Shown here: piece after piece, positions 28,017-37,064 of the stretch
Layout: each line of letters starts with the position of its first letter
How positions within the stretch are numbered: position 1 is the stretch's first letter
Assembly: GCF_002514725.1 (NCBI RefSeq)
Contig: NZ_NTLB01000005.1
Coordinates: forward strand, 124,001 to 188,000
Reading direction: 5' to 3'
Length of the DNA stretch: 64,000 nucleotides
DNA from: Mangrovitalea sediminis
GTDB lineage: Bacteria; Pseudomonadota; Gammaproteobacteria; Pseudomonadales; Oleiphilaceae
Notes under the pieces: model-generated
Seen by the model: the letters and a program-made list of their open reading frames with translations, nothing else
What the model was told of the DNA's origin: nothing
The model's database searches: none
Made by a program: the position numbers and the translations under genes

Positions 28017-28279
28017 GGGCGGGGGTCCGTTTTACCGGCGGCAGGCGATGTGTGGGAGTCTGCCGAGGGCGCATCGGCGTCATCGGAATCGGCAATCGCC
28101 TGCTGCTCCTGCGTTCGGGCGTCCTTCGGGATCATACTGGCATCATCATCGTAGAGGATGTTGTGGGCCGGCCCTTCGAGATCATCGAACTGGCCGGACT
28201 TGACCGCCCAGATAAAGATCAGGATGCCGATCGAAACCAGCATCAGAGAAAGCGGTACCAGTACGTAGAGGACTTCCAT
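28013..28279 (-). CDS. ccoS: Cytochrome cbb3 oxidase maturation protein CcoS
   Basis: The 88-residue protein starts with one membrane helix (VLVPLSLMLVSIGILIFIW), then WAVKSGQFDDLEGPAHNILYDDD, the CcoS hallmark. The tail is acidic and variable. CcoS is needed to put heme and copper cofactors into CcoN. It lies 4 bases after ccoI and overlaps the next gene by ATGA. Confidence 0.92.
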   Translation of the reverse strand: MEVLYVLVPLSLMLVSIGILIFIWAVKSGQFDDLEGPAHNILYDDDASMIPKDARTQEQQAIADSDDADAPSADSHTSPAAGKTDPRP

Positions 28280-28283
28280 GCGT

Positions 28284-30740
28284 TCAGGCTCCTGAATGGC
28301 CGTGAGGGGTGTCCCGGTCGGTTGAACGGCCTAGCCGCAGGGCGTTCAGCACGACAATCAGCGAGCTTGCCGACATACCGATGGCGGCAATCCACGGCGG
28401 AACCCATCCGATGATGGCCAGGGGGAGGGCTATCAGGTTATAGGCAATCGCCCAGCCCAGATTCTGTCGAATGACCCTGCGGGTCTTGCGTCCCAGGCTT
28501 ACTGCTGTGGCTAACGCCTGCAGACGGTTACTGATGAGGATGGCGTCGGCTTGCAACTGCGTCAAATCCGCAGCGCTGGCCATCGCAATGGAAACACGGG
28601 CCCCGGCCATAACGGGCAGATCATTCAAACCATCACCCACCATGGCAACACGATGCCCCGCCTGTTCGAGGGATTGCAGGTGGGCGAGTTTTGCTTCAGG
28701 GGATGCTCCCCCGACAAAGTGCGAGAGACCCAGGGACTGGCTGACGGTTTGTACCTGACTGGAGCTGTCACCGCTGAGCAGCTCGCTGTCGACACCCAGC
28801 TGTTGAAGTCGCTGTAACGTAGTCCGGGCATCGGAGCGTGGTTGATCATTGAGTTCAAAGCGCGCAAGCCATTGGTCATCAGTGGCGAGAAACAGGAGTA
28901 TGCCGCCGGACAGGGCCTTTTCCGGAGCGTTGGCGTTGCACCGAGTGGCGACGAAGTCCCAAGAGCCAAGGATATAATGGGTGTCCTCTATCCACCCGGA
29001 TAGCCCCCGACCGATGTGGTTCCGAACCTCCCGCGCTCCGATGGGTAACGACGTCTGTCCATATTCGCGAAAGGCGCGGGCAATAGGGTGTTCGGAAAAG
29101 GCTTCGAGTGCTGTGGCAATGGCGATGCAGTCGGCCGTGCTACGGGTGGACAAAGGCTGGGTGTGAAGAAGGCTCAGGCGGCCATCGGTCAACGTGCCGG
29201 TTTTGTCGAAAACGACCCTGTCGATGTCCGCAAGTCCTTCCAGTACGTTACCGCGTACCGGCAGGAATCCAATGCGTCGCAGGGCAGCCGTGGCAGCTGT
29301 CAGCGCGGTGGGCGTTGCCAGCGAAAGGGCACAGGGGCAGGTGACGACCAGTACCGACAAGGCAATATCGAAGGCATCGGAGTTGCCGGCAACTGCCCAA
29401 CCGACATAGACCAGGGCCGCAGTTACCAGCACGATGGCGACGAAGTGCCCGGCGATCCGGTCTGCGACGACGGCCGTTGTTGGCTTTTCGCTCTGGGCAC
29501 GTTCAAGGATCCGCATAATAGCGGACAGCCTGGTATTCGGCCCGGCCTGGGCGACCCGAAAACGCAAGGGGCCGTCACCATTGAGGGTGCCGGCACTGAC
29601 CCAGTCGCCGGGTCGTCGTCGTTCAGGCATGAATTCACCGGTGAGCACGGCTTCGGAGACGCTGGATTCGCCCTCGACGATTTCGCCGTCCGCAGGGATC
29701 AGCTCGCCGGGGCGAACCTGGACAAGATCTCCGGGTTGCAGGTCGAAGCTGGCGACGGGCTCTAGTGATTCTCCCGAAACGCGGTTGGCGATTGCAGGTT
29801 GTACCTGTTCCAGTGAGGCGGAGGCGAGGCCGACCCGGAAACGGGCGCGCATCTCGAGAAAGCGCCCGAGTGACAGGAAAAACGTGAACATGCAGACGGA
29901 GTCGAAATAGACGTGTCGTCCACCGGCAACGGTCACCCAGGCACTGGCGCCATAGGCCAGGGCAATGGCGAGTGAAACGGGCACGTCCATCGTCAGGTGA
30001 CGAAAGCGGATATCCCGCAACGCGGCCCGGAAAAAGGGTTGTGCACTGTAAAACACGACCGGTGTTGCCACCAGCAGGCTGAGCCAGCGGAAGAAAACCT
30101 GAAACTGTGGCGTGACATCGTGAATGACACCGAAGTAGAGCGGCACAGCGAGCATCATGCCCTGCAAGGCTCCCATGCCGGCGACACAGAGACGTATGAT
30201 GGCGCGCTTCTGTTCGGCTCGAAGACTTTCTTCCAGTGTATTGGGTTCGAAGGGGCGAGCCCGATAGCCCAATTCCGCAATGGCAATCAACAGGTTGCTG
30301 AGTGTGGTTTGCTGGGGGTCCCAGACCAGGGTGGCTCGTTGTGTCGTGTGGTTGACGTTGATGCTGACAACGCCGGGCTGTTTGCCGAGGTGTTTCTCGA
30401 TCAGCCAGATGCAGGCCGCACAGGTAATGCCTTCGATCAGCAGCTGTGCTGACGGCAAACCATCCGGACGACAATGCACAAAGCTTTGCTGCAGGCGATG
30501 ATGATCGTACAGCCTGAGCTGGGACACCAGGCTGTCTTCCAACGGCTTCGGCGTAATGGCCGGTGCGCTGCGGTGATGATAAAAACCACTTAACCCTTCT
30601 TGCAGTATCGTCTCGCAAACAGCCTTACAACCATGGCAACAAAAACGCTCCGTATGACCGTTTACCGGTAAGGCGATATTCAGCGTGCCAGGAATAGGCT
30701 CGCCACAATGGAAACAGTGGGGGTGAGCGGCATCATTCAT
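28284..30740 (-). CDS. ccoI: Copper-translocating P-type ATPase CcoI (FixI/CtpA2 group)
   Basis: CcoI exports copper for assembly of the cbb3 Cu-B centre. The 818-residue protein starts with a Cys-rich region (CFHCGEPIP, CCHGCKAVC), has a heavy-metal-associated domain with CxxC at 107-110 (ITCAACIW), the intramembrane CPC in VVTCPCALSLATPTA, the phosphorylation motif FDKTGTL, and the hinge GDGLNDLPVM. Length and domain order fit this group. It sits between ccoH and ccoS. Confidence 0.95.
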   Translation of the reverse strand: MNDAAHPHCFHCGEPIPGTLNIALPVNGHTERFCCHGCKAVCETILQEGLSGFYHHRSAPAITPKPLEDSLVSQLRLYDHHRLQQSFVHCRPDGLPSAQLLIEGITCAACIWLIEKHLGKQPGVVSINVNHTTQRATLVWDPQQTTLSNLLIAIAELGYRARPFEPNTLEESLRAEQKRAIIRLCVAGMGALQGMMLAVPLYFGVIHDVTPQFQVFFRWLSLLVATPVVFYSAQPFFRAALRDIRFRHLTMDVPVSLAIALAYGASAWVTVAGGRHVYFDSVCMFTFFLSLGRFLEMRARFRVGLASASLEQVQPAIANRVSGESLEPVASFDLQPGDLVQVRPGELIPADGEIVEGESSVSEAVLTGEFMPERRRPGDWVSAGTLNGDGPLRFRVAQAGPNTRLSAIMRILERAQSEKPTTAVVADRIAGHFVAIVLVTAALVYVGWAVAGNSDAFDIALSVLVVTCPCALSLATPTALTAATAALRRIGFLPVRGNVLEGLADIDRVVFDKTGTLTDGRLSLLHTQPLSTRSTADCIAIATALEAFSEHPIARAFREYGQTSLPIGAREVRNHIGRGLSGWIEDTHYILGSWDFVATRCNANAPEKALSGGILLFLATDDQWLARFELNDQPRSDARTTLQRLQQLGVDSELLSGDSSSQVQTVSQSLGLSHFVGGASPEAKLAHLQSLEQAGHRVAMVGDGLNDLPVMAGARVSIAMASAADLTQLQADAILISNRLQALATAVSLGRKTRRVIRQNLGWAIAYNLIALPLAIIGWVPPWIAAIGMSASSLIVVLNALRLGRSTDRDTPHGHSGA

Positions 30741-30762
30741 GGCGTTTTCATCGGGCTGTGGA

Positions 30763-31278
30763 TCAGTTCTTGGCGGGCAGCAGCGTGATTACCGAACTGT
30801 TGGGTAGACCGATCTCGGCCTTGAGGCGCCAAGTGTCAGACGGATCGCGCAGGTCCAGGTACCAGTGTCCCGTGAGAGCCTTGTCCAGTTTGACTTCAAA
30901 GCGGTCGGTGGCCAGGGGCGTCATCAGCAGCTTCTGGTCCCGGTGTGCCAGCGTGGGATGGATGAACTTGAGCACCAGATAGGGCAGATCACCCAGGGGC
31001 TTGGCGTGATCCAGCGTGACAATGATCCGGCCGTTGTCGTAGAAGTGAAACTCTCCCTTAAGGCCCAGGACTTCGGCTTTGCGGTCGCGGTTCAACTCCT
31101 GGTTGATCGCCAAGCCCTCCTTGTAATAGTTATCGCTGACGAGGGAATCCCGGGTTGTAACTGCGAAATACAGAAGGACCGAACAGAAGGAAATGGCGAA
31201 CAGCACCAGCCCGATCAGAAACCAGGGCCAAAATTGCTTGTACCACGGAGTGGCAGTTAGTGCCTGTTGCATCGTCAT
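30763..31278 (-). CDS. ccoH: CcoH/FixH-family cbb3 assembly protein
   Basis: The 171-residue protein has one membrane helix near residues 15-37 (FLIGLVLFAISFCSVLLYFA) and a periplasmic domain with DNYYKEGLAINQELNRD, the typical FixH motif. FixH-family proteins associate with the P-type ATPase and with CcoN during maturation. It lies between ccoG and ccoI with short gaps on the same strand. Confidence 0.92.
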   Translation of the reverse strand: MTMQQALTATPWYKQFWPWFLIGLVLFAISFCSVLLYFAVTTRDSLVSDNYYKEGLAINQELNRDRKAEVLGLKGEFHFYDNGRIIVTLDHAKPLGDLPYLVLKFIHPTLAHRDQKLLMTPLATDRFEVKLDKALTGHWYLDLRDPSDTWRLKAEIGLPNSSVITLLPAKN

Positions 31279-31306
31279 TACTCCTGCGGCGCCAAAGGGG
31301 CGCTAT

Positions 31307-32749
31307 TCAATCATCGCCATTGTGATAGGGCTCCGGACCCAGGAAGCGGCTTTCCCGCTTGATCATGATCTCCGGGTGATCGTGCTCATGTAATTCGAAA
31401 TGGATCTCGGTATTGGTGTCCTTGATTTTCTCGGCCTCGACTTCCACGACCACTGGCAGCGAGAAAACCTCGCCGGATTCGACATGCGCCGATGTCCGTG
31501 TGGTGATGTGAATCCCCTCTATGCCGGAGACAGTGATGTCGTAATCCTGGGGGCTGTCCGTCATATTCAGGATCTTGAGCACATAGGAGTTGTCGATGGC
31601 GCCATTGGGACCTAACTGATACAGGCCCCCACGATCCCTGATCACGTCCAGGCCGAGGGGAAGGCGGCTCAGCAGTTGCCAGCCAACGATCCCGAACATC
31701 AACAAAAGCATGAAGCCATAACCGAAAGTTCGTGGGCGCAGCAGACTGGAGTGTTGCCCTTCAAGCTCATTTTCCGTGGTATAGCGGATCAGGCCCTTGG
31801 GATAATCCATTTTCTCCATGACCTGATCGCAGGCGTCGATACAGAGCGCGCAGCCGATGCATTCGTATTGCAGGCCATTACGGATGTCGATGCCAGTCGG
31901 GCAAACCTGCACGCACAGGCCACAATCGATACAGTCGCCCAAACCCAGATCTTGCGGATTGGCGTCCCGCTTGCGGCCGCCACGGGGTTCGCCACGATTG
32001 GGATCGTAAGAGACAATACGGGTGTTACGATCGAACATCACCGACTGGAAGCGTGCGTAGGGGCACATGTAGAGGCACACCTGCTCGCGCATCCAGCCAG
32101 CGTTCATATAGGTCGCGACAGTGAAGAAGGCAACCCAGAAGTAAGCCCAGCCGTTGGCGTTGAAGGTGATCAGGTCGTGAATGAGGTCCCTTATCGGATA
32201 GAAGTAACCCACGAACGTCAGGCCGGTCGCCAGTGCCACAAAGAGCCAGGCGGCGTGCTTGAGCGTTTTCTTGGCGATTTTTCGGGTGCTACCGGCTTGC
32301 TTGTCGAGTTTCATCCGTTGGTTACGGCTGCCTTCAATGCGCTCTTCGAGCCACATGAAGATGAAGGTCCAGGCTGTCTGCGGACAGGTGTAACCGCACC
32401 AGACACGGCCGAACAGGGTTGTGATGAAGAACAGGCCGAAGGCAGCGATAGCCAGAGACAGTGACAGGAGAATGAAGTCCTGGGGCCAGAATGTAATACC
32501 GAAAAGGTGGAATTTCCGGTGCGGCAGATCGAAGTAGACGAGCTGTTCGCCGTTGATCGATATCCAACAGAACAGGAAGTACATACCGAGCAGCATGCAC
32601 AGGGAAATGGTGCGGATCCGCTGGAAGAAGCCCGTCACTTCCTTGACATAGATCTTCTTGCGACTGGCGTACAGCTCAACGCTTTTATGGTTGTTCTGCG
32701 AAGGGTCCGCTTTGGGATCGACCTGTTTGACCGGAATCTGTTCGCTCAT
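31307..32749 (-). CDS. ccoG: Cytochrome c oxidase accessory protein CcoG (RdxA/FixG), 4Fe-4S
   Basis: The chosen ATG at 32749 (MSEQIPVKQVDPK) gives 480 residues; an upstream start 18 codons earlier is less family-like. It has several membrane helices, WCGYTCPQTAW, and two 4Fe-4S motifs in CIDCGLCVQVCPTGID and CIGCALCIDACD. The C-terminal domain is a periplasmic Ig-like fold. CcoG is a copper reductase that helps cbb3 assembly. A near-perfect Anr box lies 83 bases upstream, so ccoGHIS may be its own transcript. Confidence 0.95.
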   Translation of the reverse strand: MSEQIPVKQVDPKADPSQNNHKSVELYASRKKIYVKEVTGFFQRIRTISLCMLLGMYFLFCWISINGEQLVYFDLPHRKFHLFGITFWPQDFILLSLSLAIAAFGLFFITTLFGRVWCGYTCPQTAWTFIFMWLEERIEGSRNQRMKLDKQAGSTRKIAKKTLKHAAWLFVALATGLTFVGYFYPIRDLIHDLITFNANGWAYFWVAFFTVATYMNAGWMREQVCLYMCPYARFQSVMFDRNTRIVSYDPNRGEPRGGRKRDANPQDLGLGDCIDCGLCVQVCPTGIDIRNGLQYECIGCALCIDACDQVMEKMDYPKGLIRYTTENELEGQHSSLLRPRTFGYGFMLLLMFGIVGWQLLSRLPLGLDVIRDRGGLYQLGPNGAIDNSYVLKILNMTDSPQDYDITVSGIEGIHITTRTSAHVESGEVFSLPVVVEVEAEKIKDTNTEIHFELHEHDHPEIMIKRESRFLGPEPYHNGDD

Positions 32750-32831
32750 CTGATACCCACTCAAAGACGGTTCAACAATGCACTCAACAAGCGCATGATT
32801 CAACGGTCTTCAGGGTATTATTCCTTGGTAC

Positions 32832-32845
32832 TTGATCGTCATCAG
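32832..32845 (-). promoter_or_regulatory. Anr/FNR-like box upstream of ccoG
   Basis: TTGATCGTCATCAG matches TTGAT-N4-ATCAA at 9 of 10 positions. It lies in the 232-base gap between ccoP and ccoG. No -10 was found at exactly the class II distance, so the site is supported by sequence and context only. Confidence 0.55.
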
Positions 32846-32981
32846 GGCTGTTGCGGAAGCTTTGAACTTTCGACACTTGTCCCTTGGGAAATACGTCTCC
32901 TCCGGGCGCAGGCGGGTTCTGGTGCGATGGCAATGCCGACCGGGGAAGCCCCGGCCGGAATACCCCCTTCGTCAGGGAGCG

Positions 32982-33872
32982 TTAGTGGGAAAGACTGTAA
33001 ACGTATGCCGCAATGATGTGAATGCGGTCTTTGCCCAACTTATCGCCCCAAGCCGGCATTTGCCCCTGACGTCCATGCAGAATGGTCAGCCGGATCGTGT
33101 GGTAATCGCCGCCGTACAGCCAGATATTGTCTGTCAGGTTGGCCGAGCCAATGCTCTGGTTACCTTTTGCGTCAGGGCCATGGCAGGCGGCGCAGGCTTG
33201 TGCAAACAATGCCTTGCCTTTCTCTGCGGCTGCCTTGTCCTTTTCGCGGCCGCTGAAGCTCAAGACATAGTTAACTAATTCGTCAACCTGTTCGTCGGTC
33301 ATGTTCGGCATTAATCCCTTTGCCGGCATCATCCCGTTACGCCCGCCGGTAATGGTCTCGACGATCTTGTCCGGGGTGCCTCCATAAAGCCAGTCGTTAT
33401 CGCTCAGATTGGGGAACCCCACATTGCCATGTGCCGTGGAGCCATGGCAAACGGCACAGTTGTTCTCGAACAGCCGCTGACCCATTTTGACGGCATCAGG
33501 ATTCTTGGCCAGTTCAGGGATGGGCGTACTCCCGAATTTGGCGAAGATAGGACCGTACTTGTGCTGGGCGTCGACCATTTCCTGCTCCCATTGACCATGG
33601 GACGTCCAGCCGAGAATGCCTTTGAAGTTGCCGAGCGTCGGGTAGAGCACCACATAGGCCAAGGAGAAGATGACGGTAGCGGTGAACAGATAGAACCACC
33701 ATTTCGGAAGCGGGTTGTCGTATTCCTCGATGCCATCGAAGGAATGCCCCATGGTCCGGTCGGTTTCCGTGTCGGTGGTCTGGCTTCGGCGCGTCGCCCA
33801 CAGTAACCACCAGCACCCCAAAATGGTGCCGAGCACAATCACGCTGACCCAGATGCTCCAGAATGTGCTCAT
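32982..33872 (-). CDS. ccoP: Cytochrome cbb3 oxidase subunit III, diheme CcoP
   Basis: CcoP passes electrons from soluble cytochromes into the oxidase. The 296-residue protein has two membrane helices (about 5-25 and 58-78) and two c-type heme sites, Cys139-His143 (CAVCHG) and Cys227-His231 (CAACHG). Its start overlaps the ccoQ stop in an ATGA. It is the last gene of ccoNOQP. Confidence 0.97.
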   Translation of the reverse strand: MSTFWSIWVSVIVLGTILGCWWLLWATRRSQTTDTETDRTMGHSFDGIEEYDNPLPKWWFYLFTATVIFSLAYVVLYPTLGNFKGILGWTSHGQWEQEMVDAQHKYGPIFAKFGSTPIPELAKNPDAVKMGQRLFENNCAVCHGSTAHGNVGFPNLSDNDWLYGGTPDKIVETITGGRNGMMPAKGLMPNMTDEQVDELVNYVLSFSGREKDKAAAEKGKALFAQACAACHGPDAKGNQSIGSANLTDNIWLYGGDYHTIRLTILHGRQGQMPAWGDKLGKDRIHIIAAYVYSLSH

Positions 33873-34048
33873 TTCTTATTCTCCGTCTTGTGCAGCGTAC
33901 GGCGGTCGATATCCTCGTCATCAAAGGGCAGGTGGGCGGCCTCGTCGTTATCTTTCCGGCGACTTGCACTATAGGCCCACCAGCAGATGCCGATGAATAC
34001 GGCCATCACCATCAGGGTGTTGATGCCTTCAAGGGTATGCGTATCCAT
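33869..34048 (-). CDS. ccoQ: Small cbb3 subunit CcoQ
   Basis: This 59-residue gene lies between ccoO and ccoP. It reads MDTHTLEGINTLMV at the start, one membrane helix (about 9-28, ending ICWWAYSASRR), then a charged tail with FDDEDIDRR. CcoQ (FixQ) stabilises the oxidase, chiefly CcoP. The ATG at 34048 is 3 bases after the ccoO stop, and the TGA overlaps the ccoP start. Confidence 0.9.
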   Translation of the reverse strand: MDTHTLEGINTLMVMAVFIGICWWAYSASRRKDNDEAAHLPFDDEDIDRRTLHKTENKK

Positions 34049-34051
34049 AGG

Positions 34052-34660
34052 TCACCGTTTGCTTGAAATGTCCGTGCCCAACTGCTGCAGGTACGCGACC
34101 AGCGCTGTGATTTCGAATTGGCCTTTGACGTCCTTGCCCGCTTCGGCAATCTGTTTGTCGGTGTAAGGTACGCCGAGTTCGCGCAGTGCCCGCATCTTGG
34201 CCGCCGTTTCATGCCAATCGACCTGTTGGGTGAATAGCCAGGGGAAGGCCGGCATGATGGATTCAGGAACGACGCTGCGCGGGTTGTACAGGTGCTCGCG
34301 CTGCCAGGCGTCGGAATATTTGCCGCCAACCCGGGCGAGATCCGGCCCGGTACGTTTGGAGCCCCACAGGAAGGGATGGTCATAGACGAATTCGCCAGCC
34401 ACCGAGTAGTGACCGTAGCGTTCCGTCTCGGCGCGGAAGGGGCGGATCATCTGCGTATGGCACACATGACAGCCTTCGCGGATGTAGATATCCCTGCCTT
34501 CCAACTGGAGGGCCGTCAGGGGTTTCAGACCTTCGACCGGTGTGTGGACCTTTTTCAGGAAGAACAGTGGAAGAACTTCAACCAGAAACCCCGTGCTGAA
34601 CACCAGCACGATCAGTACGACCATCAGTCCCAGGTTTTTCTCGATGATTTCGTGCTTCAT
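34052..34660 (-). CDS. ccoO: Cytochrome cbb3 oxidase subunit II, monoheme CcoO
   Basis: The 202-residue protein has one membrane anchor (about 10-32) and one c-type heme motif Cys64-His68 (CHVCHTQM), with [20 protein letters not shown] downstream as in the family. It carries electrons between CcoP and CcoN. It follows ccoN by 19 bases. Confidence 0.97.
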   Translation of the reverse strand: MKHEIIEKNLGLMVVLIVLVFSTGFLVEVLPLFFLKKVHTPVEGLKPLTALQLEGRDIYIREGCHVCHTQMIRPFRAETERYGHYSVAGEFVYDHPFLWGSKRTGPDLARVGGKYSDAWQREHLYNPRSVVPESIMPAFPWLFTQQVDWHETAAKMRALRELGVPYTDKQIAEAGKDVKGQFEITALVAYLQQLGTDISSKR

Positions 34661-34679
34661 CTCTGGAAAACTCCTTGCG

Positions 34680-36107
34680 TCAGGCCGTCTGAGGAACGTT
34701 GTCGAGGGCGGTAGCCTTACGCTGGCGAACGGTCATCCAGACGTTGAATGCCATTAGCAGCATGCCGCTAAGGAAAATGCAGCCGCCGATAAACCGCACC
34801 AGATAACCCGGTTTGCTGGCCTGCATGGCTTCCACAAAGCTGTAGGTAAGGGTGCCGTCGTTGTTGACGGCGCGCCACATCAGGCCCTGGGTAATACCGT
34901 TTACCCACATGGCGGTGATGTATAGCACGGTGCCTATGGTCGCAAGCCAGAAATGCACGTTGATCAGGCGGGTGCTGAACATTTCCCGCAGACCGAAGAG
35001 GCGCGGAATCAGGTGATACATGGCGCCGATGCTGATCATGGCGACCCAGCCCAGCGCGCCGGAGTGCACGTGACCAATGGTCCAGTCGGTATCGTGGGAC
35101 AGGGCGTTGACGGTCTTGATCGCCATCATGGGGCCTTCGAAGGTCGACATCCCGTAGAAGGACAGCGATACCACCAGGAAGCGCAGGATGGGGTCCGTGC
35201 GCAGCTTATGCCAGGCGCCGGAGAGCGTCATCATGCCGTTGATCATGCCACCCCAGCTTGGGGCGAGGAGGATCAGCGACATGATCATGCCAGCCGACTG
35301 CGCCCAGTCGGGCAAAGCGCTGTATTCGAGATGGTGAGCGCCGGCCCATACGTATGTGGCGATCAGCGCCCAGAAGTGAACGATAGAGAGGCGATAGGAG
35401 TAGACCGGTCTTTCCGCCTGTTTTGGCACGAAATAGTACATCATACCGAGGAAGCCTGCCGTCAGCAGGAAGCCGACCGCGTTGTGCCCCCACCACCATT
35501 GCACCATGGCATCGGTAACGCCGGCATAGATGGAGTAGGACTTCATCCAGTACACCGGTAGCTCGAGATTGTTGATCACGTAGAGGATCAGGATGGCGAT
35601 GATAAAGGCGCCGTAGAACCAGTTTGCGACATAGATATGCTTTGTCGCCCGCTTGCGGATGGTTCCAAAGAAGACCAGCGTGTAAGCGATCCAGACCACG
35701 GCGACCAGGATATCGATCGGCCATTCGAGTTCGGCGTATTCCTTGGTCGTCGTGTATCCCAGAGGGAAGGAAATGATGATGCTGACGGCTACGGCCTGCC
35801 ATCCCCAGAAGGTAAAGGCTGCGAGCTTGTCGGAAAAGAGTCGCGCCTGACAGGTTCGTTGAACGACATAGTACGACGTGGCAAAGAGTGCGGAACCGCC
35901 GAAGGCAAAGATAACCAGATTGGTATGCACAGGACGCAAGCGTCCGAAATGGGTCCAGGGAAGATTGAGATCCATCGCGGGCCAGTAGAGTTGCGATGCA
36001 ATCAACACACCGAAACTCATGCCGATGATGCCCCATACAACGGTCATGATCGCAAACTGCCTCACGACCTTGTAGTTATAAGTGAGGTGTGCCGTATCTG
36101 TGCTCAT
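34680..36107 (-). CDS. ccoN: Cytochrome cbb3 oxidase catalytic subunit CcoN
   Basis: CcoN is the heme-copper catalytic subunit of the high-affinity terminal oxidase. The 475-residue protein has about twelve membrane helices and family histidines, including [10 protein letters not shown] (Cu-B ligand region), GAHHLEY, and the late [14 protein letters not shown] (heme ligands). It is the first gene of the operon and has an Anr-dependent promoter. It would support respiration at low oxygen. Confidence 0.97.
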   Translation of the reverse strand: MSTDTAHLTYNYKVVRQFAIMTVVWGIIGMSFGVLIASQLYWPAMDLNLPWTHFGRLRPVHTNLVIFAFGGSALFATSYYVVQRTCQARLFSDKLAAFTFWGWQAVAVSIIISFPLGYTTTKEYAELEWPIDILVAVVWIAYTLVFFGTIRKRATKHIYVANWFYGAFIIAILILYVINNLELPVYWMKSYSIYAGVTDAMVQWWWGHNAVGFLLTAGFLGMMYYFVPKQAERPVYSYRLSIVHFWALIATYVWAGAHHLEYSALPDWAQSAGMIMSLILLAPSWGGMINGMMTLSGAWHKLRTDPILRFLVVSLSFYGMSTFEGPMMAIKTVNALSHDTDWTIGHVHSGALGWVAMISIGAMYHLIPRLFGLREMFSTRLINVHFWLATIGTVLYITAMWVNGITQGLMWRAVNNDGTLTYSFVEAMQASKPGYLVRFIGGCIFLSGMLLMAFNVWMTVRQRKATALDNVPQTA

Positions 36108-36149
36108 AGCCGTACCAAAGTGAATTTTTGGTTAAGAACATGCGAGGCA

Positions 36150-36191
36150 AGTATGGATAATGGGTGATCACATTTCAATGACTCATATCAA
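36150..36191 (-). promoter_or_regulatory. Anr/FNR-dependent promoter of ccoNOQP
   Basis: The box at 36178-36191 (minus-strand TTGATATGAGTCAT) matches TTGAT-N4-ATCAA at 8 of 10 positions. CATACT on the minus strand (36155-36150) is a -10 that predicts a start at 36143, putting the box centre at exactly -41.5. The leader would be about 35 bases. Confidence 0.65.
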
Positions 36192-36359
36192 TGTTAATCT
36201 TTGAGCAAACGTCGATATGGCGCGGTTTTCAGCGGATTTCCGCATGGTCTGCGGGCGCAGGACTGGATATTGATTGATCAGGTAGCTAGCTTATGACTCA
36301 TAAAAAAGTGAATATTAAAAGTGAGCAATTGTTCATAAGTTGATAAATGTGATGATCGA

Positions 36360-37058
36360 ATGGATGCAATGACTGGACAGAGAGCAGGTGGAATGGTTGT
36401 GGATTTGGCAGAAAAGTTTTTGGTGGAAGGTGACGGTAACGCGACGTTGTTGCTGGCACACGGTGCGGGTGCGCCGATGGATTCGGTGTTTATGAATGAG
36501 CTGTCGAATGCATTGTCGAATCTGGGTGTTCGGGTGATGCGATTCGAGTTTCCCTATATGGCACTTCGGAGAGAGGACGGTCGCAAGCGTCCTCCTAACA
36601 ATCAGCGGCAATTGTTGGCGTCCTGGTGGGAGCATATTCAGCTGGCGAGAGACCTGTTGGGTTCTGGTCCGCTGTTTATCGGCGGCAAGTCAATGGGCGG
36701 GCGGATGGCCTCCATGGCTGCGACCGATCCTGCGGTTGCTGCGAAGGAGGTGAGGGGGTGCCTTTGTTTTGGTTATCCTTTTCATCCGCCTGGAAAACCG
36801 GATAACTGGCGTATCGACCATTTTTCGGATGTTCAGGTGCCGCTATGGATTGCCCAGGGGGAGCGGGATCCTTTTGGTCGTTACGATGAAGTCGTGAGGC
36901 GTTTGCCGGCGTCCTCATCCCTTGCGGTGCATCGGGTAGTGGACGGCGATCACGATTTCCGGCCAACAAAACGCAGCGGTCTTGACCCGGCGACGATCCT
37001 GGGAGGTGCGGCGAAAGCGGCTGCCGACTTTATGCGTGAGCATTCTACATCACGTTAG
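36360..37058 (+). CDS. Alpha/beta-hydrolase family protein (TEX30/KANL3-like)
   Basis: The 232-residue protein has LLLAHGAGAPMDS as an oxyanion loop, the nucleophile elbow GGKSMGGR (Ser), GERDPFG (acid) and DGDHDF (His), so the catalytic triad is complete. This group of small hydrolases is widespread and mostly uncharacterised. No strong ribosome site marks the start; internal ATG codons at residue 4 or 12 are possible. It is divergent from ccoN and converges tightly on the diguanylate cyclase gene. No link to respiration is shown. Confidence 0.8.
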   Translation: MDAMTGQRAGGMVVDLAEKFLVEGDGNATLLLAHGAGAPMDSVFMNELSNALSNLGVRVMRFEFPYMALRREDGRKRPPNNQRQLLASWWEHIQLARDLLGSGPLFIGGKSMGGRMASMAATDPAVAAKEVRGCLCFGYPFHPPGKPDNWRIDHFSDVQVPLWIAQGERDPFGRYDEVVRRLPASSSLAVHRVVDGDHDFRPTKRSGLDPATILGGAAKAAADFMREHSTSR

Positions 37059-37064
37059 TGGCGC

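Noticed and set aside
32925-32960. GC-rich hairpin after ccoP as a terminator
   Set aside because: The stem is good (CCGGGG/CCCCGG) but there is no T-run on either strand; termination is doubtful.
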